DNA from: Dactylis glomerata
Taxonomy: Eukaryota > Streptophyta > Magnoliopsida > Poales > Poaceae
Direction: 5' to 3'
NCBI GenBank assembly: GCA_007115705.1
Contig: QXEO01001027.1
Location: 1,427,659-1,491,658 of the forward strand
DNA: 64,000 nt
Within the stretch, counting starts at the first letter, position 1, and the number at the start of each line of letters is the position of its first letter. The notes below the pieces were generated by a model, which was not told where the DNA came from, did not search any database, and saw only the letters and a program-made list of their open reading frames with translations. Position numbers and translations under genes: made by a program. Positions 54,635 through 62,843 of this stretch are shown here, in pieces.

Positions 54635-55705
54635 ATGGCAACCGGGCTTCCGGATGAGATCGTCATCTGGGAGGTACTTGTCCGCCTGCCCCCAAAACCC
54701 CTCCTCCGCTGCCGCGCCGTCTGCCGCGGCTGGCGCAACGCCACCTCCACCCGCGACTTTATTCTAGCCCACCATGGCCGCCAGCCCTCCCTGCCCCTCG
54801 TCGAGAACTTCTGCCATGAACCTTGGCACCTAGAAATCGTGCCCTTCGACCACCGGAGAGGGGTCGCCACCGCCGACCGGCTCCGTTCCGTCGCCCGGTT
54901 TGGCGATCGCTTTTTCTCTGTGAGTGCCTCCTGCGACGGCCTGCTCCTCGTGTCCGACATCAACAAGCAATCGGGCATCTGCAACCCGGCCACTCGTCAG
55001 TATGCACCACTCCCGCAGATTCGTTACTACACAATCCTGGGGATGTACCCGCACAGTCCTACCGGCGAGTACCGGCTACTACTGCTGATGGATGTTGATG
55101 ATAATGCCGTTTGTGTCTTCACATTAGGTTCATGCCAGCCGCCGAGGAATATCGGCATCCGGTGGCAGGGCACGGTAATCGTACCTGCGCCTGTCATGTT
55201 CAGTCATAGCCTCCACTGGTCTCTAGAGCAGCGTGTGAGCGGCAACAACAACATCATAATAGTATTTGACACCATGGCCGAGTCGTTCCGGCAGATGCGT
55301 TCTCCGGTTCACGGCCCGCTGTTTGAGATGGATGGCATGCTCGCCATCTATAGCTCAAGTTATGCATCGGCAACCATCGATATTTGGGTATCGCATGACC
55401 ACAAAGGCGATGACTGGACCTTCAAGTACCAGGTTGAATTGACAGTCAAGGAGATGACAACACGGTTTCAAAAGTTTGACATCCAATGGATGAATCTGGT
55501 GGTTGTGTCTTGGGATGGTGACGTGCACGTCCTGATCCGTTCTGGCCCGTGGCTACTTCAGATCGACATCAATGGCAAGGTGGTCGCCAGTTTCCATCAT
55601 AAAAACCATAACCTCACTCGTGTTTTTCTCAAACAAACTCTTGTTCCTCATACCTTTTTTCCAACACTAGAGGGTTATGTTGTGAACAACACACCCTTCG
55701 TCTGA
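54635..55705 (+). CDS. F-box protein
   Basis: Intact 356-codon frame from the ATG at 54635 (MATGLPDEIVIWEVLVRLPP). A canonical F-box covers residues 3-43 (LPDEIV...RLPPKPLLRCRAV, CRGWRNATSTRDFI). The F-box-associated region follows: SVSASCDGLLLVSD, ICNPATRQYAPLPQI, HSLHWSL and IDIWVSHDHKGDDWTFKYQ. Such proteins connect substrates to SKP1-CUL1 ubiquitin ligases. It is only distantly like the F-box protein at 27265-28680, so the two are not a recent local duplication. The frame before 54635 is open for nine codons but has no ATG. A neighbouring Helitron 3' end lies 1.7 kb downstream. Confidence 0.9.
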   Translation: MATGLPDEIVIWEVLVRLPPKPLLRCRAVCRGWRNATSTRDFILAHHGRQPSLPLVENFCHEPWHLEIVPFDHRRGVATADRLRSVARFGDRFFSVSASCDGLLLVSDINKQSGICNPATRQYAPLPQIRYYTILGMYPHSPTGEYRLLLLMDVDDNAVCVFTLGSCQPPRNIGIRWQGTVIVPAPVMFSHSLHWSLEQRVSGNNNIIIVFDTMAESFRQMRSPVHGPLFEMDGMLAIYSSSYASATIDIWVSHDHKGDDWTFKYQVELTVKEMTTRFQKFDIQWMNLVVVSWDGDVHVLIRSGPWLLQIDINGKVVASFHHKNHNLTRVFLKQTLVPHTFFPTLEGYVVNNTPFV

Positions 55706-57380
55706 AAGTTGTCAAGTGACCTGCTGCTTCCAAGATGTTTGTATCCTCGTGAGCTGAAATATGAGGGTAAGGATGCAGCTGGTGGTACGACCGTGTCAGT
55801 GGGATTGGCCAAAAAACTTGTCGTTCTGAAGAAAGATCTTATGAAGAAAGTTCTGTTTAAGTTTTGTGCTGTGTTGCGAAGAACTTTGGTCTGTCATGGT
55901 GGCAGTATTGGAGGTGTAAAATCGAAATTGCTCAGATTAGTTTTCCCTGTTTTGCTTCTTCCGGTATCCTCAGTGACACTAGGTTGTTTTCATATAAGCC
56001 TTTGCTCTAAATATTTATACGGGCTGGATCTATGAGCCTACTATTAGTTTCTTTGTTGGTGCATATAAAGTTCTGATCAAGAATCTCTGACTTTTACATA
56101 CTTTTAGGTATGTCTTTTACTGACATAGTATTTAGTGGCGTTTCTAATAATCAATGTTTAGCAATCTAAATGTGTCTCCAGTGTGTTCTTCTTGCTAATA
56201 CATCCTAGATATGGTTTGCTTTCTGAACTGCTAGCGTACACCTGTACAGACTTCTGTCAGGGGTTACTATAAGCTACAAAGGTTAACCGGATGTGCCTCA
56301 TGTTGCTTGAATATGACCTTAATCTCTCCCCAGGCGCGGCGGCTGGGTTTACGGCTCCAGATCTAGATGCCTTGTGTGCGGGCCGGGGCAGGGGCCCCGG
56401 GCCCTGTCAAGCCCATGTTTTCCGCCTCAGATCTGAGGGTGCTGACAGCCAGGGGTGCTGTTGGATGCCGATCTGGGTGTGATTTTCGTCTGGTTTTCGT
56501 CGGTGGCATGTTGCGGTGGCTGGCTGCTAGTCTGGCCGGCGTTCTTCGTGGCTGTGCTCCTTCGCTTCCTCCAGTTTTGCAGTGCGCTGAGTTGGGATGC
56601 CAGGACGGCGGTCCTGGAAGGTGGGAGTCATGTGGTTGGCGGGCGAGCCAAGGGCTCAGGTGCTGGCCGGTGGCCACGGCCGTGTGGACGGTGTGGTGGC
56701 CGGCGAGCAGCGTGCTGTGATGAGGGCGGCGAGAGTGTGCCGAGGGGCAACCCTTGCCCATTCGGGCCACGACGGCAGCGTTGATGGACGTCGTCTCCTT
56801 GCTGAAGGCGTCGGTGTGGCTTCTCTTTGTTCTTCTCCATGCTCTGGGTGAAGGTGAAAACCTAAGATTCTAGGATCGGGCGGTGGCGGCGCTTCTGCGT
56901 CGCGATCTTCTTGAAGATGCCGCCTTGGAGTTCATGGCGTGCGGCTCTCCATCGGTGGGGAGGCGAAGTGGCGGTGCTTGCCAGGTGCACCATCATGCAT
57001 CTATTTCGCCGTTTATGGCGTTATTAATTTAACGCTGGGCCATTGGCCTTCTATTTAAAATATATCAGCGAGTGAAATAATATATCATGTGGTATTTAGA
57101 GAACCTGCTAAAGTTGAAAATAATTTAGGAGAAGAGTCTTTTTAGTGATGCCCTGTGTTGCCATGTCGTTGTTTATCTTGCATATAACTTCCATTTAGAG
57201 GAATATTCTTATGGTTTGAAAATTTATTTGTCTTCATAGAAATAATGTTCAGTTACATAGAGTATGATTGACGTTCGTCCATATCATTGCAAAATTTTCT
57301 TTTTTTGCACAATTGAAATCTTTCATGCATTATATTTACCGTTTAAATGGCATGTGTGACAAATAAATAAACTTATCAGA
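55706..57380. other. Downstream region, GC-rich block without a recognised gene
   Basis: 55709-56035 remains open on the plus strand after the F-box stop (LLLPRCLYPRELKYEG, then Lys-rich) and could be 3' untranslated sequence. 56330-57000 is GC-rich and looks like transposon filler. Its start AATCTCTCCCC could be a Helitron 5' end, unproven. Confidence 0.35.
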
Positions 57381-57408
57381 CCGTGGCAACGCACGGGCAT
57401 TTAACTAG
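57381..57408 (+). mobile_element. Third Helitron-like 3' terminus
   Basis: CCGTGGCAACGCACGG (5-bp stem hairpin), then GCATTTAACTAG ending at 57408 and followed by T. It resembles the 3' ends at 48541 and 53909. The 5' end was not located. Confidence 0.55.
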
Positions 57409-57679
57409 TATAGTAGAGATTTGGGTCTAATCTCAAATCGTACTACTTTATTTTTATGCGAAAATGGATGAGTTGTGGCTATACCACATGTGGATAGATG
57501 AGAATTATCATAGATCTTCCCCAGAACCTCAAAACTATGATGATATGTTTTTATTGTACATGTTGTGATGAACTTGTTCTATATTTGCTTCCAAAAAATA
57601 TATTTGTTCTTATTGTTGTTCTCTTACAATTTTTCTTAGCAACTTATGCGACCATGTTCACAGAGATATTCATTAGCAG

Positions 57680-57964
57680 GAATCATCTGAGGTCAATCTA
57701 GTCCAGTGGACAGTGCCAGCACACCAGTTCAGGGTTCAAGTCATAAACAAGGTAAACCTAACCTATTTTAGTGCTCCAGCTTGGAGAGATTTTACCCAAC
57801 GCTATGAGATGGTACCCGGGTTAAAGTTCATTCTTTATCTCAACGAAGGTAACAATGATATCACCTTTGATAACACACATCCTGATGACTACGAGAGTTC
57901 CGCAGACGAGCGTGAACCAAGAGCTGAAGATGACCCAATCATTCTGCATTATCCCGCACCCTAA
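57680..57964 (+). CDS. Partial exon, B3-like domain protein
   Basis: The frame is open from a possible splice acceptor (TTCATTAGCAG|GAATC) to a TAA at 57962-57964, 94 codons. It contains FRVQVINKVNLTYF, then WRDFTQRYEMVPGLKFILYL, the pattern of the second half of a B3-type DNA-binding domain in grass-specific proteins, and an acidic tail (DDYESSADEREPRAEDD). No ATG starts the frame, so upstream exons are missing or unrecognised. The family call is tentative. Confidence 0.4.
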   Translation, partial: ESSEVNLVQWTVPAHQFRVQVINKVNLTYFSAPAWRDFTQRYEMVPGLKFILYLNEGNNDITFDNTHPDDYESSADEREPRAEDDPIILHYPAP

Positions 57965-58090
57965 TTAGCTATAGCAAGTACTATCTTAGTTCAACAGTAT
58001 GTTTGTGATGGTATAGTGAACTTGTTGTGATTGTCATGGTGAACTTGTTGAATAATATGTTTGTGATGGTCATGGTGAACTTGTTAAATA

Positions 58091-58445
58091 CTCCCTCCGT
58101 TCCTTAATATAAGGTGTATAATTTTCTTGCATGAATATTAATGCACAGGCTAAAAGAGCAAATTTTGATACTTTTAGGCATGAAATAGGTAGGTAATCAA
58201 TGTGAGAATAAAGGAAAAATAGGGAAATCTCAGTATCCTATCTCTCCCTACTGTGCCATTTTTCATTTATAAATTGGGGGGGGGGGGGATAATTACAATG
58301 GATAATGGTGAAAAAAAGTAAAGAGGTTCTCCTAATCAGATTGACTCCTAAATTGTGTAAAACAATTCCACAATCCCTCCATACACCTTATATTCTGGAA
58401 TTGTTCACAGAAAACTATACATCTTATATCAAGGAACAGAGGGAG
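58091..58445. mobile_element. Stowaway-type MITE, 355 bp, TSD TA
   Basis: CTCCCTCCGTTCCTTAATAT at the left and the inverted CTCCCTCTGTTCCTTGATAT at the right, each bordered by TA. Inside lies a run of 13 G (58276-58288) and an extra inner copy of the terminal sequence (CCCTCCATACACCTTATATTC at about 58376), so it may be a composite of two related MITEs. Confidence 0.9.
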
Positions 58446-59452
58446 TAATATGTTTGTGATGGTCATGGTCAATTGATGTTGTTGTTTTGTTATTTGATAT
58501 TGCTGCTATATGCAATGATATTCCGTTCATGGTATTTAATAATATACAACCAATTTTTTAATTTTCGAAAACTTGCTGGGGCGTGTGGGTAATTTTAGAC
58601 GTCATAGATGGAAAGTGTAGTGGTGACGTTCTCTGAACACGCCACCAGTACATTGGTTTACTGGTGGTGCGCCGCTTGAATGCCACCAGTGTGAAATTAT
58701 ACATAGGATTGCTGCCACATCCTCCGCTCGGGCGCATGGTCGTCCGACGCTCTCAGCCTCGATCCCTGCGCTGCGGGCTCAGGTGAGCCCACCATCTGAG
58801 CAGAGGGCCCTTCTCCATCGATGGAAGACCCCCAGTGAGCAGCCCGGCATGGCGGCGGGTGGCTGGAAGCTGCGGCGGAGGCCATCCCTCCCAGGCAGTT
58901 GTGTGAAGGGAAAATAAGAATAGGAATAAAAAATAAAAGAAAGGAGAAAAAGGATGGGTGCCACATCAGCGGCCAGAAACAATGTCAAACGCGCTTAATT
59001 GACGATTTGTGTTTCTTGCAACAATTAACGTGACAACCAGTGGTTTTTGGCGGGAAAAAATGAATAGTGGTGGGTTTTTTAAACCGTAGCCTTAAATATT
59101 GGTGTTTTTTTGGGAACTCTGTGGGTGCGGCTGCGACGTCCTGGATGCAGTTCGGCTGAGCGTCGCGGTGGTGCTCTGTTGTCGGTCAAGATGCAGCAAT
59201 CTAGCATCACCGATTTTTGTCAGTGAAGCCCTGGATGGGTAGGTGCTGAGTGGCGGCTCCTGGTTATATCGGAGAAACTGCGAAGGGTAAGTCGACACCG
59301 GTTGCAGTCATACAGAAAAATACAGGAAAATACAGGAAAGGAACTGCTGAAGTTCATATACTACTCCATAATAATTGTCTTTTTTTCATACAAGATATTT
59401 GCGTTACGATCTTGATTTATTTTCTCAATGCTCTTGCTGTTGGGCGGCCTGA
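58446..59452. other. Intergenic, possible transposon ends, no gene
   Basis: 58600-58692 contains CCACCAGT...ACTGGTGG repeats and ends CCACCAGTG, which could be a CACTA terminus, but no partner was found. Otherwise nothing. Confidence 0.4.
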
Positions 59453-60421
59453 TCATGTTGAATTTGTAGACATTATCTCCTCCTCCTTGATCTGTCTTTC
59501 CTGCTCCTCAAAGCCTAACATGAAGCGATCAATGTCTAAGGTTTCACAATGTCCGAGCCCAAACAGAATCCCTTTGTATCCCACCTTCCGTTCCGCGAAG
59601 GCTGGAGCTCTGATGAGGGCAACGAAAGCCCGAAGGAGCGCGTCCGGCAGCCCGGACTTGGCGGCCGCCTGCAGGGGAGGCTCCTCCTCCTCCTCGGATA
59701 GGGTGCGCCTCTCCGCAAGAAACTTGAGGTCGTACAGCTCTGGAAAATAAAGCCGGGGGTCCCGGATGACTTGCCGCCGATCGGGGTCTCTGTAGTGCAG
59801 AAAGGGGTTCTGGAAGCAGTCGAGCAGGTGGAGGATGTCCTCGGCGCCGTCGTAAGTCACCCAAGTGACATCCTTGTTGAAAATGGCGTCGCACTCGGTG
59901 AGAGCCCTAGCGAGGCGGGAACGGTCGGCTCGGCGTACGGAGGGCTCCAAGCCCAGCTGCAACAGGAAGCGCTCGTCCTCCTCGCGTGGCATGCCGAGGT
60001 GGAAACGCCAGACGCGGCCCAGTGCGTGGCGGCCATGGCGATCGAGGAGCGCGAGGGACATCTGAAAGAAGCGCACGGCTCTGACCACGGCCTGGAGGCA
60101 CTTGCAGCGGTCGTCCAAGGGAAAAAGGGACGGTACCTGGTCGGTGATGTGATAGACGCCGTCGGCATCGGCGCGGAGTCTGGGGGTCCGTAGGGACGAG
60201 CGGGGGAGGACGGGGCGGGAGGACGGGACGTCATAGGACGTGGCCATAACTGCAATGGGGAATTTCAGTTTCCTGAAGAGGCCAGAGATGCGCTCCAGCT
60301 CCGCCTCCTCGTTATGGGCCCAGACCTCCACCACACGCGGCTTGCCGGCGCCGGAGGCTTCAGTATGCGGTGGTGGTGGCGGCGACATGTTGTATCGTAC
60401 CTCTGGCCTGCAAGGCGGCAA
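59453..60421 (-). CDS. CAF1/POP2-like protein lacking deadenylase catalytic residues
   Basis: Intact 322-codon frame. VVEVWAHNEEAELERISGLF matches the start of CCR4-NOT CAF1 nucleases, and the later FHLGMPREEDERF, RADRSRLARALTECDAIF and TWVTYDGAEDILHLLDCF follow the same fold. CAF1 normally removes poly-A tails from mRNA using four acidic residues. Here the first motif reads MATSYDV where the family has Asp-x-Glu, and the last (near GYKGILFGLGHCETL) lacks the His/Asp residues. The protein is therefore probably not a nuclease, perhaps a scaffold or a decaying paralogue. Start: ATG 60421 or 60388. A TATA box ends only about 33 bp before the first ATG, so 60388 is likelier. Confidence 0.8.
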   Translation of the reverse strand: MPPCRPEVRYNMSPPPPPHTEASGAGKPRVVEVWAHNEEAELERISGLFRKLKFPIAVMATSYDVPSSRPVLPRSSLRTPRLRADADGVYHITDQVPSLFPLDDRCKCLQAVVRAVRFFQMSLALLDRHGRHALGRVWRFHLGMPREEDERFLLQLGLEPSVRRADRSRLARALTECDAIFNKDVTWVTYDGAEDILHLLDCFQNPFLHYRDPDRRQVIRDPRLYFPELYDLKFLAERRTLSEEEEEPPLQAAAKSGLPDALLRAFVALIRAPAFAERKVGYKGILFGLGHCETLDIDRFMLGFEEQERQIKEEEIMSTNST

Positions 60422-60453
60422 CTTGTCCTGCGATCGATGTGTCGGAGATCAGA

Positions 60454-60460
60454 TTTTATA
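60454..60460 (-). promoter_or_regulatory. TATA box of the CAF1-like gene
   Basis: TATAAAA on the minus strand. Transcription would start about 30 bases on, near 60430. Confidence 0.5.
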
Positions 60461-60815
60461 CGTACAGAGGATGATTAACTGTGATCCGAAACTGACTCTC
60501 AATGCCGGCCGGTATCTAAACCTAATCATCCATCGGCGGTTTTTCAATTAACACCCCTTGAGAATTGATAAATCAACTCGCAGTACAACTGTTAACTTTC
60601 AAAGATTTTTGCATTTTGGCCCCTCCCGCAGTCCCTCGCATTCACCTTGTCTATGATGTAAAGTGACATCACAAAAATATACGGAGAGCACCATTATTCT
60701 AGCTAGCTAATGAATACACAAGTTTGACCCTAGAAAAATACTATGATAACACTGGTAGAAAAAGGGGCTTCCATTCGACCCTTTTGTCTCGAACCAAATT
60801 CGATCCGCGACCAAA

Positions 60816-61007
60816 GGGTTCATCAGTCCCGGTTCATTTGAAAATGTGGGCCAGAGAGTATTAGTCCCGGTTCAAAAGAGACCTTCAGTCCCGGTTTCAC
60901 CTAACAGCCGGGACTAATGCCCCGTGGACCTTTAGTCCCGGCTCGTAGCACCAACCGGGACTAAAGGTGCCCTTTAGTCCCGGTTGGTGCCACGAGCCGG
61001 GACCAAT
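60816..61007. repeat. Left subterminal repeats of the small CACTA element
   Basis: TCAGTCCCGG, TTAGTCCCGG and TTTAGTCCCGG copies alternate with inverted CCGGGACTAA. 60930-61005 forms two long palindromes around GGTGC. Confidence 0.8.
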
Positions 61008-61171
61008 CACCCGTTCAAACGAACCGCCCACTTCGCGCCAGTTATCCTCGACGACATTAACGACGACACTTCGTATATCGTCGTGCTGATCGGGAACCGC
61101 CGGCGACGCGTTGGAACTCGATCTGCATTCACATCGCCGGCGTGTGCTCTCTCATCTTCTCCCTCTTTCAC

Positions 61172-61179
61172 TATATAAA
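61172..61179 (+). promoter_or_regulatory. TATA box of the exonuclease gene
   Basis: TATATAAA within CACTATATAAATCAC, about 118 bp before the ATG at 61291, with pyrimidine-rich CTTCTTCCCC leader sequence between. This is a normal plant core promoter inside the transposon. Confidence 0.65.
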
Positions 61180-61290
61180 TCACTCAACATTTGATCATCT
61201 TCTTCCCCAAAACATCCCTCTTCTTCTTCCCCAAAACCTCTCCCACACATCACCATACCGCCGGCGCCCGCGAGCTCTCCCTCGGCGACA

Positions 61291-62012
61291 ATGGAGGAGC
61301 AACATTGGCCCCGGTCTCGGGTCTACTACGTGGTCATCGAAGAGATGAACTTCACCATCACGGAGACCCTCCGTGCTTCGAGGGTGGAGAAGTGGATCGG
61401 CAAGGTCAAGCGCCGGTTCCTCGACGACGCACCGGTCAAGTGCGTGGGCTTGGATTGTGAGTTCACCACTCACGAGGTCCCGCAGCGTGCCACCGTCCTT
61501 CAACTCTCGGTGGCGTCCGAGATATTGATCTTCCAAATTTGTAAGGCCAATGCCGTGCCGCAACTCCTCAAGGACTTCTTGAAGGACACCACCATCAAGT
61601 TTGTTGGTGCCGCCATCGACAATGATCTGCGCAAGCTAAGCCCATACGGAATTGTTATTCCGTCCGCATATGATCTTCAACAAGTTGTCCCAAACCCCAC
61701 TAGCAAGCCAACGCCGAGTCTCTATGATTTGGCCAATGCTATTATTGGGACACATCTTGAGAAGAAGAAGAGGGACAACAAGAAGAAGAAGGACAAGAAG
61801 AAGAAGGGAGAAGAAGAAGAAGAAGAAGAAGAAAAAAAAAGAAAAAAAAAGAAGATGATGATCTAATTTTTGGTTGGGAAAAAGTTCCATTGAGCATGAA
61901 CCAACTAAAATATGCCGCTTTAGATGCTCGCCTAGGCTTTGAGATAGCTAGGAGATTCTGGAAGCTAAAGGGCTACAATAGCAATGTTGATCGTCTTAAC
62001 CTTAATAATTAG
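61291..62012 (+). pseudogene. DEDD-type 3'-5' exonuclease (WRN-exonuclease-like), frameshifted by a microsatellite
   Basis: The first frame (61291-61866) gives MEEQHWPRSRVYYVV, then Exo I motif VGLDCEF (Asp55, Glu57) and Exo II FVGAAIDNDLRKL (Asp near 111-113). A GAA/AAG-rich run (61759-61858) encodes a Lys/Glu tract and shifts the frame into a stop. In the next frame homology continues (LSMNQLKYAALDARLGFEIA), which is Exo III (Tyr...Asp), to a TAG at 62010-62012. All four catalytic acids are thus present in the DNA but split between two frames. Such proteins degrade DNA or RNA from 3' ends; plant WRN-exo-like proteins act in nucleic-acid maintenance or silencing. Lost function is likely unless a sister copy keeps the frame. 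Confidence 0.85.
61759..61858. repeat. GAA/AAG-rich microsatellite inside the exonuclease gene
   Basis: Purine-only run coding for Lys/Glu, ending in two runs of nine A (AAAAAAAAAGAAAAAAAAA), the likely slip site for the frameshift. Confidence 0.9.
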
Positions 62013-62403
62013 GTGGATGATTATATATATGTATGGAAAAATGTTGGATGAGCAATTGGAAAAATGTTGGATGAGCCATATTGGATGAGTATGTTTGAAA
62101 AAATGTACTCCCTTTGTTTCGGTTAACAAAGTCAATTAATTTTCGAATTTGTGATTTTTCAAGTATTTTTGCTTTTTTGAATATTTTAATCATCCGAAAA
62201 TTAATAATTAAATTATATATAAAGAATATTTGAAATTCATTGGTGCTTATTATTCGTAATCATTGTTTCTTATTTTGTGAATTTATTTGGAATTTAAAAA
62301 AGTAATATTATATATTACCAAAGTGTATAGGTTAATAGAATAGGTACCATACCATTATCAAGAAGTCGCGAGCGCAGTCTTGGAAGCTAGTAGGGAAGGA
62401 ATG

Positions 62404-62470
62404 GAGAAGTTAAGCGTGCTAAGGGTGGAGCAGTGTGAGGATGGGTGACCGACCGGGAAGTGAGGACCAC
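62404..62470 (+). ncRNA. 5S-rRNA-like segment inside the CACTA element
   Basis: AAGTTAAGCGTGCTAAGGGTGGAG (in part) and AGGATGGGTGACCGACCGGG closely follow the second half of plant 5S rRNA, in the right order and spacing: the A box GTTAAGCGTGCT at 62409-62420 and the C box GGATGGGTGACC at 62439-62450. The first half of 5S is not recognisable, so it is a fragment holding the internal RNA polymerase III promoter region. Confidence 0.75.
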
Positions 62471-62625
62471 AAGTACTTGTAATTTGATATGTGATATGGA
62501 GTGAGAGCCATAAGTATCTAATTCTATATGAGAATAGAGATGATTAGATAATAGAGAAATAAAGAAAAATAGAGAAATAAAGAAAATACAAAAATTCTGA
62601 AACAAAAAATACAATTTTATACCGA

Positions 62626-62840
62626 ATGGACCTATAGTCCCGGTCCGTGTTAGGAACCGGGACCAAAGGTCCTCAAGCCGCAACACATGCCCAGGGCCAC
62701 GTGGCGGACCATTGGTCCCGGTTCATAAACGACCGGGACTAAAGGCTGAAGCCTTTAGTCGCGCTTTGTTAGTCCCGGTTGCCGAAACCGGGATTAATGG
62801 TCTTTACAAACCGGGATTGAAGGCCTTTTTTCCACCAGTG
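62626..62840. repeat. Right subterminal repeats and terminus of the small CACTA element
   Basis: CCTATAGTCCCGGTCC, AACCGGGACCAAAGG, TTGGTCCCGG, GACCGGGACTAAAGG and GTTAGTCCCGGTTG copies, closing with CCACCAGTG. Confidence 0.85.
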
Positions 62841-62843
62841 TAA

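Larger units (their letters stand above)
60750..62840 (+). mobile_element. Complete CACTA element, 2091 bp, TSD TAA, carrying an exonuclease gene
   Basis: Starts CACTGGTAGAAAAAGGG and ends TTTTTTCCACCAGTG. TAA stands at 60747-60749 and 62841-62843. Subterminal regions (60816-61007 and 62626-62822) are packed with TTTAGTCCCGGTT/AACCGGGACTAAA-type motifs in both directions. It has no transposase, so it relies on another CACTA element. The cargo is a 3'-5' exonuclease gene and a 5S-rRNA-like segment. Motif core and termini resemble the larger CACTA at 1-5514. Confidence 0.95.

Noticed and set aside
58590..58692. Possible CACTA terminus (CCACCAGTG) with ACTGGTGG repeats
   Set aside because: No partner terminus or matching 3-bp duplication was found within the window.
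62340..62480. Functional 5S rRNA or tRNA gene
   Set aside because: Only the second half of 5S is recognisable and the start of the RNA is absent, so it is kept as a 5S-like fragment.
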